From Bryoerythrophyllum caledonicum (Eukaryota; Streptophyta; Bryopsida; Pottiales; Pottiaceae), in NCBI GenBank assembly GCA_963971425.1, contig OZ020517.1:25748668-25812667 (forward strand): a DNA stretch of 64,000 nt, written 5' to 3'. The number at the start of each line of letters is the position of its first letter. Within the stretch, counting starts at the first letter, position 1. This document shows positions 32,546-45,609 of this stretch, one piece after another. The notes beneath the pieces are model-generated. The model was not told the origin of the DNA. It made no database searches and saw only the letters and a program-made list of their open reading frames with translations. The translations under genes and the position numbers were made by a program.

Positions 32546-34288
32546 CCATCCGCTTCCACTTCTAAGTATTTGTGGGCAAGAATAGTTTTGTTTTGGTATG
32601 TGCTTGCATTGACAATGTGTCGCAATTTTAGAAATTGACAATTTTGAAGATCTCCAAAAACAATTCCAAGCTTGGTGCTTCAAGATTATACGAGGATGGA
32701 AAATAAGAAATGAAGACTGAAAACCCGAATGGTAAAAAGACCGCTTATCCAGTACCTTAGTATAAATAGCATATTTAATGTTTGAATTTTTAACATCTCC
32801 CTAAACATACGCAAATAAAGCTCTTCCATCATACAAAGATGGCAAATTAGGAAGTAACAAAGTCGACACCGAATGGTTGAGAACAAGACTAATTCATTAA
32901 TCAACAAATATTGTATAATCTTCTAGGCAATGCACATAGCATGAGAATTGCCGCCGAATACACGAAGGGGTAAATACCACCGCCAAGAGCTTGCCGACGA
33001 GCACATGAAGTTCCTCACATCCCATCAAGGCACCTTAAACATCGTACTCCTCCTCCCCAAACCACATGTGAAATTGCTAATCACTTCAAGAATCCACATT
33101 TATATATATATATATATATATATTTAACAAGCAACCATTTCTAGGCAGTAATTTTGGCAAACTGATTCCAACTGACTAGGCGTGTGCTCAGTTTGCTCAG
33201 GTTCGTTTTGTGACCACCCCCTCTTGACTATCTCAATTGTTGAATGCACGAAGCATTTTTCATCTTCCAATATATTGCCATGTTTCAAGAGTCGTGCTCA
33301 TGTGTGTAAAGGTCTCTAATGCTCTGACTTCCATAGCTTCTAGCTTTCTAGCTCCATTGTCGGAACATTCGGTTCCTGGTTCAATTATCACCACGTACGA
33401 TGTATACTCTTAGAAAATTGAGGGATGAGGTTGGATTGACAATATGGTGATTTCGGTGTTAATAAAACATGGACATGGAGGTTGCCATGTGGAGCTTGTT
33501 CCCATGCGAGATCCTTGAGCAAGTGCCTGCGTTTGTGACGGTCCCTCCCACGTGCAAGGACCGAGTCGTATGCGAGGCCTGGGACCGCCTCATGAAGAAG
33601 TTGTTCTTGTTTATTCTTGTAATGTTTAACGCATTGAGGATAACATGTCATTACAATAGTTCAAAACAATGGTGCATAAACTCGAGGTCCAAGAATAAAA
33701 ACCCAAATGGCCAATACAAAGAAGAAGTTTCACAATTTAGGAAAAATAAATTAAAAAAACACATGAAGATCTTGGAGTTTTATATGGAAGTGGGGAGAGG
33801 TTTTGTTGGTATTGGCTGGATAGAATATGTCAATTTGACAAATATGTCAATTTGACAAATGTGTCAAATTATAACAATTATACAATTTTGAATACATCCC
33901 CGAAAAAATTGAGCTCAAAGCTCATAGGGAATACGAATTCGTAAAAATAAGAAATTAAGAAGGATAATCCAAATGGTTAAAAAGACTAGTTAACCGACAT
34001 TTTGTATGATTTTCATTTTTAAAAAAAATGGGAATTACAAACGTCTCTAAAAACACACGTAGATAAAGCTTTGTAATCATACAAAGCTGAAAAATAGGAA
34101 GTAACAATGCAAATCCGAATGGTTAAAACATCTTTGAATCATTAAAATATACTACCACATAATCTAGCAACGTACACCTTAAACATCTATACTAATAAAT
34201 TGCTAAGAACCCTTTTGATATAAATTTAAAATATTATAAATAGACCTCGTCTTACGTGTATTGGGAAATTTAGACATCCCACTAGGAC
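32546..34288. other. AT-rich intergenic region
   Basis: No gene supported. It contains an (AT)n microsatellite at about 33099-33124 and a short TGTCAATTTGACAAA tandem repeat at about 33828-33870. A small GC-richer island at 33470-33610 opens a 128-codon frame (33469-33855, +) that resembles no family I know. Confidence 0.4.
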
Positions 34289-37200
34289 TTAAGTTCGCAC
34301 TCGAACTGTGGGGTCGTTTTCTTCTATGCATCGTGGATCCACATCGGACTCGTCTGTGCTCTCTTCGTCATCGGATTGAGGAGTACCACTTCTCAATTGT
34401 AAGTTGTCGTTCCTAGTAATGACCAACCTCCTTGTTGGACGAGATCCCTCGGCGTCAAGTAACCTATCATCATCCAAATTGGGTCTTCCGTCTGATGGGT
34501 CGTAATCTTCACTAGTAAATGGAATTGTACTACCTTGATTCCTTCGACGTCTCTTCGTTCCTCGTGTAGTTCTTCGCCGTCTATTATTATTTAGGATGCT
34601 AGTGGAAGCTGCTCTGCAATGTGGAAGAACTGTAGGTACGTGGACAACCACATTGAGGTCTACATCCGAGGAGGAAGCCATTCCTCTTAATACTATTCCA
34701 GACCCCCTCCCACCACTTTGCACGACATCGCCTTGTTGATTTTGACAAGCAAGAGGTTGCCTTCGCACGCTAGGAAGTTGAACGCTACTAAGCTTGTTGG
34801 CTTGACGACAATTTTGTCCCATTCCATTGCTGGGACGATCGTTATGAAGGGCTACCAATGAAGCACCAATCCCCCGTGTAGTTATTGCACCGGTTCTATC
34901 CGCAATTACATGACTACGGGTCTCCGGCCGATGTGGTATTCCAACTTGGCAAGACGCTTCGATCTCTGTGGTTCCGGCATTCCCCATAACTTCATCAAGG
35001 GGCACGGTTACCCTTCCTATGATTGAAGTCGGATTACATTGTGGACTTGAATTGCAATTGCGAACCGACCTCGAAGGCGTTAAGGAGATACAACCAACCG
35101 TTGTAGGGACCTCCACTTCTTGTTGATTCAAGATATATTGCCCTTCATCACCAAATGATAGCGAATCAGTTTGAGGTTGGGAAGGCAAGTCAACGTTTGC
35201 AGGGATCGCCAAGTTCTGTAGCCCCCCTTCGTGGTCACGCCAAAGTCCTTGACCAGCACAAAGTTGTCCAAACAACGGCCCATCATCATCTCCACTCGGG
35301 TTCAATGGACCTTGAACATGTTGTTGTGCTGCCTCGACTTTGTTGAAATAAAAAATTCCTATGTCTCCACCTCCACCATCACCATCAGAGTTTTGACCAT
35401 CCGAGTCCCACACATCCTCGCCCACACGACGACCACCACCACCGCCATCATTGGAATCTCCACTATTCAAATCCAAATCCAAATTGTCTTCGTGTATGTC
35501 AAGATTACCTTCTTCGTCATTCTCGTTAGGATAACATCCCTCCTCATTTGCATCGTCAGGATCTTCTCCGTTGCTTTCATCATCGGAATGCACACCATTT
35601 AACTCAAGCCATTGACCAACCCTTGTCCCCCTTTGATGCCCTAGGAGCCTAGAATTTGTGTAAATGTACACGAGGTCCTCCGCTCAACTATGTTTAAGGC
35701 GATTGCAGGACTTGTTGTGTACATAGGAGTACATGCTCCAATTGCGTTCGCATGCTGATGAGGAACACACTTGAGCAAGTATACGTCTTGCAATTATCTG
35801 CAATGCCTTTGCGCCACCTCCCATTGCATCCCACCACTCATGGGGCAATATATTAAGCACATTTGGATCCATCGAATCTACAAATGATCCTCTATTTTCA
35901 ATGAAGTCTTGGTATTGGTTGAAGACCCTTCCAAAATCTTCCTCACTTGAAACTAACTTTCGAAGGACTTGATTTAAGATTGGTCTTGAATGCTCATTCT
36001 CATGCAAAAGGGCCCATCCTCGCAAAGAAGGGTTTAACATAGCTTCCGTCCAATGAAGGTCAGTTACCATAAGCCCCCACCTCGTGTTAAAGGCATCTAG
36101 TGCCCGTGTTGCCAATTCTTGCCCCAATTGGAACGGGGCCCTGATAAACCCTTGAACATGGATTTCCAAATCATGCATAACCTTCCATGCAGCGCCCATA
36201 GCAGGAGCATTGCCGTCAAATACACGAAGGGTACGTACCACAGGCAATACCATATACTGAAAATTCACACATGTATCCCAAAACCCGTCGGAGCGTATCA
36301 CCTGCCGTGCAAACAAGCCTTTAATATGTGTAGCTGGGGCTTTTGTCCGCAATTCCGCCATGAAAGCATGCCATGCGTCATCAACCACCATTCTCTCTAG
36401 GGCTTGGCGAACTTGGAGGAGGCGTTCAATCATGATGAAGTTGGTTGCAAATCGTGTCTCATTGGGCATACGAATAGCAAGATCTGGTGAAAGCCTTCGG
36501 AAGATTGCTTGTGGAGCGTGGTGGTTCTTAATGAATAAACAAATAACCCTAGCCTTCCTCACAGTCCTTTTCACCCAATTTTCTTTGCCCCAATCTTCCA
36601 GTAAAAGGTCCAAGCAATGAGCAGCACATCCTTGAACATAGAGATGGGGAATCGCTTGCATGATGTCACGGCAAGCGGACGCCATGACTGGAGCGTTATC
36701 GATGCATACCTGGACAACATTTTGGGGCCCAACTGTTTGTAAAAACGGTTGGATTTGAGAAGCAACGTAGAAGTGGTCCTTATAATTTCCCGATGTATCG
36801 ATGGTGCCCAGGAAAACATCCCCTTTCGTGCCTGACTGAACAACATTTAGCAATGGCCGATTCTGAACGTTGTCCCAACCATCACTACATATTGTTACTC
36901 CATACTTTGATATAGAGCTACTCATTTTCTCTTTGATCCCCCTTTCTAGATTTGCTCTCTTGTTTGTCAACAACTTCGTACGAACGGCATTGTAGGACGG
37001 TGGGTTGTATGCCGGCATTCGTACGCGTGCAGTTTCACGAACCGCTTTTTAAAAAGCAGGGTGCCTAATGATATTAAATGGAATGTTTGCTTCGTAAAAA
37101 GCACTAGACCAAACCCTATCCAAAAGTTGTTTTGCAGAAGAGTTGAACCCCTCGGTCAAAGAAAGCTGTCGTAGCTCTCTAGGTTCAGTCTCTATCCGTG

Positions 37201-37581
37201 TCGGTTCCACGTCACCAGTGCTTTGCAAATTTTGAACTTGCTCCACGTCATTTTTCTGAGACAATGATAATAAAGGTTCCACCCGAACTTCATCCTCGCC
37301 GGCTCTGTGAAAGGATAAATTGTTGGCAACATGAGTACGATCCGAGACACCCCCATCACATTCTTGAACAACACACGCACATGTGGAGGCACCATCCTAC
37401 ACACTTGAACATCACGTCCTGCCTCGTTACGAGGACGGTACCCCATGTGGGACAACATCATGTCCGCTCTATAGGACATGGTGTAAGAACAAAACCGACA
37501 TTTCACTTGTCGTGCAGATCTTGAAGAAGTGAGACCCATGTCTTCGTACCATAGATCCCATACAGAATTCCGACGCGGCAT
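34289..37581 (-). pseudogene. hAT-type transposase with 430-residue acidic/basic C-terminal extension
   Basis: Starts MPRRNSVWDLWYEDMG with a BED-type zinc-finger region (VKCRFCSY). A frameshift near 37370 leads to the body. A TAA lies after FNIIRHPAF (37049). Then comes the open core 37018-35684 with a DUF659-like start (RMPAYNPPSYNAVRTKLL). hAT catalytic motifs follow: CSDGWDNVQ (first Asp), VCIDNAPVMASA (second Asp) and SSSACERNWS (Glu in the dimerisation region). A TGA after NRLKHS (CGA expected) separates AEDLVYIYTNSRLL and a further long frame (35671-34289). That tail has Asp/Glu/Asn-rich and Gly-rich stretches, then RRRRTTRGTKRRRRNQG, a likely nuclear signal, and another acidic end. 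hAT proteins usually end soon after the dimerisation block, so the tail is unusual. With three lesions the copy is inactive. Confidence 0.8.
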
Positions 37582-37725
37582 CGCGTAGCAAGAATGAAAG
37601 TGCCACTAAGGGCTCCTCAAACCTTCCTCAGCAATGGCGTCTCATGCAATGCATTCTTGTACAAAGAATCTAAGGTCTTGAAACGCAATAAGCGAGAATA
37701 AGTAAGGTCACCCTAGGAAGATAGA

Positions 37726-37733
37726 AATTTATA
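37726..37733 (-). promoter_or_regulatory. TATA box (TATAAATT) of the hAT gene
   Basis: Minus-strand CCAGTATAAATTTCTATC, about 145 bp before the ATG at 37581 and about 60 bp inside the edge of array 4. Confidence 0.55.
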
Positions 37734-37789
37734 CTGGTCTTCGTATGGAGCATGCGAACGGTTGGGCGAGGATGAGGCAGGGTCCAGCG

Positions 37790-38505
37790 GACGTAGCAAG
37801 CGGACCGGCAAAGGACCTTGGGCGGATGGGGGCGGACAGGGCCTGATAGGAATTACGGATGAGGGCGGGTAGAGAGCGGATGGCGGCGGATGGGGAGCGG
37901 ATGGAGGCGGATGGGGACTGCGGATGGGTGCGGATGGGGTGCGGAAGGGGGCGGATGGAGACTACGGATGGGGAGCGGAAGGGCGGATGGGTGCAGGTGG
38001 GGAGCGGATGGGGGCGGGTGGGGACTGCGGATGGCACGCGGATGAGGAGCGGAAGGGCGGATGGGGACTGCGGATGGTGTGCGGATGGGGTGCGGAAGGG
38101 GGCGGATGAAGACTGCGGATGGGGAGCGGATGGGGGCGAGTGGGGACTGCGGATGGCACGCGGATGGGGAGCGGAAGGGCGGATGGGTGCGGGTGAGGAG
38201 CGGATGGGGAGCGGATGGAGGCGGATGGGGACTGCGGATGGGTGCGGATGGGGTGCGGAAGGGGGCGGATGGAGATTGCGGATGGGGAGCGGAAGGGCGG
38301 ATGGGTGCGGGTGGGGAGCGGATGGGGCCGGGTGGGGAGTGCGGATGGCACGCGGATGGGGAGCTGAAGGGCGGATGGGGACTGCGGATGGTGTGCGGAT
38401 GGGGAGCGGAAGGGCGGATGGATGCGGGTGGGGAGCGGATGGGGCGGGTGGAAACTGCGGATGGCACGCGGATGGCACGGATGTAGGCGCGGATGGGGAT
38501 CGGAT
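37790..38505 (+). repeat. GCGGATGG minisatellite array 4
   Basis: About 0.7 kb, G-rich on +. Units such as GGGGACTGCGGATGGCACGC and AGCGGAAGGGCGGATGGGTG recur in blocks of about 120-190 bp. It lies upstream of the hAT gene with the C-rich strand as coding strand. Open frames on both strands here are repeat translations. Confidence 0.85.
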
Positions 38506-40529
38506 TTGGATATCGTCATGACACAATAGACAACCTTGTTTGCATTGTATTTAATAATATTGGAAATCATGCCATAGGCCTGAACCGTGTGAGGCCTAGG
38601 TCGAAGTATTTCCATATTTCTATGGCATCCATTCACATGTCCAATCTTTGCATCCTTCTTGTAATTGAGGTAGCAAGACTTTGAAATCCCTTGAATGCGT
38701 TATCAAACAACTTCGGAGACGTCGACACCAAAAGGGTGATATACAACTTGCGGCACCTACTAGGTACAAAATGAAGTTGACCCTAAATTGCATAGACCAT
38801 CTTCCTTTGATCCTTGAAGCTTGAAGAGTAAAACTTATGCTAGATCTGAAGTATATCATCCCAAGGAAACGATTGGCAATACCATTGAGGACAACATTGC
38901 TTTGAATTAACAAAACAACAAGACTTGTCAAGTTCACGAGACTCAACAACTTCCAGGTAGAGCCTTGTCCTTCAAATGGAGTTTACAATGCAAATCTCTA
39001 TACAAGTACTCCCTCAGATCCGTCTTGATCGTCTGCCAGCGGTTAGTTGTTAGAGCATTTGCAATAGTAGGTTGTTGCAGTTCGTAGAGTGAGTATTCCT
39101 CCGGATAGCACCTAGTTGTAGCTAAATGTACCCAAAGTATCCGCTCCAGATTCGTTCCCACAGAGACCTATGGTTTCTTCCCTAAATGATAAGTACAACC
39201 TAACTAACTATGACACTCTCATCTACAGGTTAGCTTTCCTATTCATCCCTTGATCTACCATCCGGATCCTTCCAAATTCCGGAGTTCCTACTTTCAGCTT
39301 CCGGATCCTTCCAGATGCCGGACAACTTCAGACGGAGTTTCTTCCGGAGTTTTTAAACAAGTGGCTGGGTGCCATTGATCCTATTTTGTGTAAGTGGCCG
39401 GATTTCCCACTGTCTTGTGACTTAAAGTGGCTAGACATCCTCTGCCCCGAAACTTAAAGTGGTTGGACACCCACTCTTCCTACTCCGCTAATTGGTAGTT
39501 GATTTGTTGCGCTGGACTTACGCTCTCACATCATCCGGATGGCCTTCCAGATGGGGTCACATAGAGGTTGATCCGGACTACAACGACATTCCGGTTGATA
39601 CTAAAGTGGTTCTACTAAATGAGTGTTGTTGGTTTGTAAATAGACTTCCTTCTAGACATACACATCAGGCTTTTTCCTCTATCGTAAGGGGAAATTCCGG
39701 CTGCATCCGGAATCCGGGTTCACACGGATATTCCGTGCCCTAGGAGCTACGAGACTCACCTTGCAGTACACTCCTTCCCCCTCCTGGCTACTTGCGGTCC
39801 CTGTGGATTGTCAGGTCTCTACCAAACCTCTCCTACAGCTCTTCCGAGCGATCTCCCAATGCAAGCCCCAATCGGTTGTTCTAGTTGCAACCCTTGCGAC
39901 ACTCACACAGAAGAACTTAAATCACAATACATCAGCCACAATGGATCTGTTCCCTCACAGCAAAGAAAACTCAATCACCACAAGTTCAAGAAGAGAAAAT
40001 ATGATAGATGGAAAATACTCTTCATGAGAGAAAACAAGATGATGAGCTGACTAAAACTCATCTATTAAGTACTAACTAAATTCCTAAATCTAAAAGCCTA
40101 CCTATCTGCTTGAAATCCGGGAAATCTTATCCTAAAAGGTAAAAAGGATCTTATCTCTAAAAATCCGGATTTCAAATCTCATATCCGAAATTTATGGATC
40201 TGAGATCCGGTTTTTCCGCTTCTATTTAGTAAACCAATTTAGGGTTTTCTTTAGCCTAGGATTTGGTGGCCGGGTGCAACCCTAAGCCCCATCGTTAATT
40301 GCTACTAAACTTAATTGACTAAAGACCCTAACTACGGAGTAACCTGGTTCTTCTTCCTAAGACTTCGATGCTTAGGGATTCCGTCTGCTACGGCCGTACT
40401 AGCCTCTGGCTGTTCCGGAGTAGAAGCCGGTGGTTCCGATATAGACTCGGGCGCTTTATCCTTTGGTCCGGAAGGCGTTTCCGGATCTTCCGCTACTGGT
40501 AGCACGGTCTGCGGGGCAGTTGACCGGAC
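38506..40529. other. Intergenic or element flank rich in CCGGA
   Basis: No coding sequence recognised. From about 39240 onward TCCGGA/TCCGGAT recurs at high density, a feature shared with the ORF and flank at 40530-42830, so this probably belongs to the same element. The open frames at 39492-40050 (+) have no known motifs. Confidence 0.35.
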
Positions 40530-42470
40530 TTAAAGATCAGGTAGGTCTTGGAAACTCCCGCTGGGGCTGACATCCATGGCAGTTGCTACGAGGCTGCGAG
40601 GTGGAGGAGTCGCCCGCTGTTGAACTGGAGAAAGAGACTGTGACGGAATTCGGACAGGTAGAGGGGATTCCTGTGAGAAACCTCCCGGCATGGTACTCTG
40701 CCACTTATATAGGGTCTCCGTGCTTGGGAAGGGCACCCCACTCCAGCTCATCGGAGAGGCTAAGTCTGGAGTCCCAATGAGGTCATTGAAGTCTCCGGCC
40801 GGCATCTGTGGACTATGATGTTCCAGCTATAGGTCCGGATGGAGTTCCGGATGGAGTTCCGGATGTCCCTGCTCTGGCCAGTGTCGCAAGTGTTGCCTCC
40901 GGAACTGGAACCTCAGGTGCCTTTGGGGTTGCGGGGGTCAGGTTCTTCACTAGCTCCTACATCTTGCTCCAGGTCTCCTCCATCTTCTGGCTGTGATCTA
41001 AGAGAAACCGGATGATCTGCCCCTTGTTAAATTTCTCATTGTTCTCTAGGCTCTTTGTGTAGAGGAGAGCCCGGTCAACACCGTCCATCGGAAAGTCAAG
41101 GGCGGCGCAAATCTCCGTCAAGGCCTGGATGGTGGTCCGGACCTTTGCTTCCCCCTTGGCTTTTGCTTGCAGGGCCACTTCTTGCGCAGCCTCCGCTTGC
41201 TCCACTCGCTTCCAGAGTCGGACGTTGGTCTAGGTGAGGGTGGTTTATTGATGCTCCAGTTCTGGACCGAGTCCTCTTTGGCCTTCAGCTACTCGAGTTG
41301 CGGAAGGAGGTCCACAGAATCGTTTGTCTCCACTTCCTCCATGATAGCCATGATTATGGCTGTCCGTTCCCCGATCTCTCCTTCCTAGATCCTTGTCCGC
41401 CGGATTATATGCCGACAAAGCTCCGCAACGTCCGCCGGAATGTTGCCAGTCATGGTTGGAGCAAAATCCGGTCATGGCTCTACTCCGGAACTGTAAGGTT
41501 CGGCCGCTGGTGCTTCGGGGGGTGGTACCTCGGTCGGGCTCTGAGTCTCCATCTCTGCTAGAAGCTGGTTGGACATGCGATATCCGAAGTCTTTTGGATG
41601 GACCGGCTTCGCTTCCGGGGTCTCCTGGTGAGGGGTGGGGATGACGATGTCTGCAACTCCAAGTCCTCCAAAACCTCCTTCTCATCGTCCGTCTCCAACC
41701 TCCCGTAAGACTAGATACCTAGCAGCTTGTCATACTCGTCCTGCTCCTTCGGACTCAGCATCTTCCTCTTGGCATACATATGTGCCACAAAGGTTGAGAG
41801 GGGTGTTGTTGTTTTCCGGGCCTTGGGAAGGTTCTTGACCATGTGGTTGACCTGGTCTCTGCTCAGTCTACTGTGTGCTTCCCTCTCATTGCTCTCAGTA
41901 TCAGACTTGTTAACTTCGCCACTATCCTCTTTGGTTTCTCTAGATGGAAGATAGGGTTTAGGAAAGCGACGACTAACCTGGCATCCGGATCCATTAGGTC
42001 GTTGAGGACGTATCCGTCCTTAGGGTTAGCCTTCTGCAGAAACTCTCCTTTCAGCAGGTTGTCGTCGCGCTCCGCCACCTTGACTAATCCGGGTCGAAGA
42101 CTGTAGGCATCTCTCCAGATTGGTGTGGTCCAGCCTTCCGGATGCGCCCGGATGCGTCCTTCGTACTGGTTAGGCGGCTTCTCCACGAGCTCCGCCACCA
42201 TCGCTTCACTCTGAAATGCCCACAGTGCTTCAAGTAGTCCGTTACAGCCCATCACCTCGAAGTAGCTCTCTAAAACCCTAAACTCTTCTTATGAGGTTTG
42301 CCACTCCGGCGCCACCTTCTGGAGTAGTAGGTTTCCTGCGGCTGGAGCCTTTCCTTTCTTCCCCGCCATCCGGGCCCACTTCTTGGTGTGCTTGCGCCTC
42401 GCAATTGTGTCCGAAACCCTACGCGCACTGACCTCACCAAGTCTCTCGTTTCTAGACTACATCTACAGTA
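40530..42470 (-). pseudogene. Unrecognised large element ORF, degenerate
   Basis: Consistent minus-strand coding runs in pieces. From about 42460: RNERLGEVSARRVSDTIARR (TAG as second codon) and MAGKKGKAPAAGN. After a TAA: GLLEALWAFQSEAMVAELV and EGWTTPIWRDAYSLRPGLVK. After a frame change: QVNHMVKNLPKARKTTTPLS and KMLSPKEQDEYDKLLG. Then an Ala/Gln-rich helix (MEQAEAAQEVALQAKAKGEA, 41205) and a Pro/Ser-rich end at 40530. Basic N-terminus, helical middle and low-complexity end could suit a structural (gag-like) protein, but I see no zinc knuckle, protease or polymerase nearby, so the function is unknown. At least three stops or frame changes are present. Confidence 0.45.
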
Positions 42471-42825
42471 GAGAATATGAAGACAGAAGGCGCAAGGAAG
42501 CAAAAGAGAGTGGAGGGCGCAGAAAACGACAAAAGAGAATGACGGCGCCCTACTTTGGCAGACGCATTATATATCTGGCACGATATACAAATACCGTTGG
42601 GGGTCATGATGACGGTTCCGGATCCGGATATCGTCCAGTCCGGAAAAGTCGGTTCCGGACTCCACCATGCTCCGGTTTCCAGACCTCCGGAAAAAGTGTC
42701 GGAACTGTTCGTTTGAAGGATGCCGGATCAGCATTGAAACCTTATTTCTACTTAGGACCTATTTGTGTTAATAAAGCAAAGCTAACTACCTAATTTTTTA
42801 AATTTTCTCCCATTTCTTTCCGGAT

Positions 42826-43984
42826 TTAGTGCGAGGGTCCAGAAGCGAGTGGGAACGCCTTCCCACATAGGGGACCTCTTTTGAGATGCATATGGGTAAG
42901 ACGCCAATGCATTGTAGTCATCCAATGATCGGCGTCCTCAAAGGCGAAGAGGACCCCCACGTCGGTGTCTCCGAGAACCAACTCATTGTAGGCTTCATCT
43001 GGAAGATAGACTTGAATCATAGCCCTGCCGAAGACTCCGAAATTGTTGTTCAATAAAAGACAATACTTATTCTTCTATAAGGATCTATTTGGATAAGATT
43101 CTGGGTTGCAACGTAATTGTGGAGATGCCGAACCATTATGAGTACGATTAACATTGTTCTTAGGAGCTCCCATTCGAACGTCGGACTTGGAATCATTGGA
43201 ACAATGCTCGGAGAAGATATTGTCCGCAGGCAGCTCACGGTCATCATCATATACCTAGTCCTTACGGTTGTCATGGTCCGATTCATCAGAGTCATTGCAT
43301 AGGACAAAGTTTCTAGAAATTGAACCAGCTGAATAAGAAGTCATTGCTAGAGGACTAACATGGTATCCACTTCAATGAATAAAACGACCACTTGTATCAC
43401 AAAGTTTTTCGACCTCCGGAAATTCACAATATGTCACATGCCTAGGAAATCCTGAATTTACAGATTTGACTGTGACAAGCAAAAAGAATCTGTGGGGAAT
43501 GACAAACCTTTTCCATGTTCCTTTCGGTGAGTATTCCCAAAGACACCAATTCCATCACATTGCCTTTGATCCTCACAATCAACAAAAAGCACCACCTCCA
43601 TATCCTCGCGTAAGTTGAGGAAATCATATGTAGGCTTCACATCCTCGCCAGACGTAATCTCTACAACAAGAAAGTCGTCGATAATGTCATTGACATCAGA
43701 ATAGGGTCTAAAGAATGCTCCCTAGAACGCAATTGATATTCCTTTGCAGTCACTCAAACTTGAGACTCTATTGTAAGGAATAGATATATCGGGCTCCACC
43801 GTACCCGAAACTTCAATCACTATAACCCGCATATTTACATGATCTCTTCCGATGATGCTTTCGACGATTGTAGAACCCGCAAAATAAAGCCCTTCAAAGA
43901 TAGAGGCGACTACAACACCTCTCTAACTCTTCCATCCACCAGACTTTCCGTTCCGGGGAAATATTGAATTTGCTCAAGATCCAT
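42826..43984 (-). pseudogene. Unrecognised protein-coding remnant
   Basis: Starts MDLEQIQYFPGTESLVDGRV at 43984. After a frame change it continues VVASIFEGLYFAGSTIVESI, RDHVNMRVIVIEVSGTVEPD, DDFLVVEITSGEDVKPTYDF and EDMEVVLFVDCEDQRQCDGI. After a stop and a gap come an acidic stretch (NDSDESDHDNRKD) and RAMIQVYLPDEAYNELVLGD, VGVLFAFEDADHWMTT, ending at 42826. The pieces keep order and read like one globular protein with a disordered middle. I do not recognise the family. At least three stops show decay. Confidence 0.4.
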
Positions 43985-45009
43985 GGTGGACTTTGTGGAG
44001 GCTAGAACAGTTATGAAATTTTGTCGGTGGACTGCTGACGACAGAGCAAGAGAAAAATCCTATGGGCGGACGGCCAGCGCAACAGGTCCGATAAGTGATA
44101 ATTCACCACCCCTTCATTGCGTTTAGTAGTGGGGGGTTCAATATCACTTACATTGTATTATTTAACAATCAAACAATAACCCAAGCCCAAGTAGTGACCT
44201 CTTTACTAGTGCTTATCAATTAAAGAAGATTGTTGGTTAAAGTCTAGTCCCTTTAGATAGTTGATTAAGATGAGGCCGTAAGTCCCACAAGCGGATAGAC
44301 GTAGGCTATTGACCTACACCTAGGTGTTTTTTCTTATCCTACAGTTTTGTCCTGACCATCACTTTTCCAACCAGGTCACTAGGTTATTACCTGTTGACGA
44401 GAAGATGTGGGTCTTCCCCTACATTCACAGGGTGTTTTTTTCCACCCCCTGACGTCAACAACCTTGGTCTCCAACATGAACTTCAACTCTACCTAATTAA
44501 CCTTGCCCTAACTCCGCAACCCTAATTTAGCTAACCTTAAAGTAAAATTATTTTAATCTAAGTGAATTAAAATTAACTTAAGAACATTAGAGCGTAACCT
44601 AAATAACTTAGATTTAATTTGACGTACATGAAGTTTTAACTCTAAGGTAAAAAGATTCCTCAAGGGATCATCCACTTCATATTTTTACTGAGATCCTTGG
44701 TTACTTATACCTTAACTTCTCACTTACTTCTTACCGCAATTTATGTTTATTTTATTTATCCTAATCACAATTTACTCTGACTTTTGATTTTGTATGAATT
44801 TTTACTTTTACCTTCTTTCTTCCACCCGCCACGTAATTTTAGTAGTTACTTCCATAATATCTCAACAATATTCGACTTGTGACCTTAACACTGAAGCACG
44901 GCAAAGAATATATGATGGTTGTATTAGAACAAACATACCATCAGGGACCACAAAGTTAAAACATCACAAAATTTGTAACAGGGTGAAAGTCGACTAAGCT
45001 AGTATGTAA
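43985..45009. other. AT-rich region without recognised genes
   Basis: No coding sequence, RNA gene or clear repeat identified. The sequence is AT-rich with TTAA-containing stretches at about 44500-44620. Confidence 0.35.
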
Positions 45010-45560
45010 AACTTGTTATGAAGGGTGTAGGAACGAGTCACAAACCTTCTCTTGCTCACTACTGCCAATTTGGGTTTGATTTCGGAATTCTTCTTATTGG
45101 TAACTTCAATAACAATACAAGAATCCTAAGAATTTAGAATTCCGGTTTTATTAAAGTTAAAAGAAATAGAGAGATAGTTGCAGAAGCAAAGAAACGCACA
45201 AAGGAATACAAACAATGCTTCGAGTGAGATGTTGCTTTCTTTCGAAGGCTTTTACTTATAGCAGAACTTGGTGGCAACTTTTTTCCAACACATAGGACAC
45301 ATGGCGGTCCGACATCATGTGCCCATCTATGTGTCCCTTGCCAACTAATGCATGGGATACATGGCTCATAGACTTCATGCAACCACCCAAGTGTCCTTGC
45401 TTAATCCATGCACGACACATGGGTTGGTCCTACCTCTTTGACGATGCCACATGTCAATTGAACTCTCTCTGTTTTCTCTCCTTTTACTTTCCCTTCTATA
45501 TATATGTCAATGCATAACTATTTACACCATTGTAATAACTACGAGCAATTCTAAACTCCA
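45010..45560 (-). repeat. Copia LTR (3' LTR of the element read on the minus strand)
   Basis: It lies directly after the RNase H end of the copia fragment. Minus-strand CTATAAGTAAAAGCC may be the TATA region, followed by CATCTCACTCGAAGCATTG. The segment AGTAAAAGCCTTCGAAAGAA recurs at 55260-55375 (+) beside another copia fragment, which supports an LTR. Exact TG...CA ends were not settled. Confidence 0.55.
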
Positions 45561-45609
45561 ACCCCTCCACTTTGCGAGTAGTTACCTCTTGCAATCCCAT
45601 TTCCTTTGC

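Noticed and set aside
45134-45382. Minus-strand 82-codon ORF
   Set aside because: It lies inside the copia LTR, which is non-coding, and part of it recurs at 55260 as LTR sequence.
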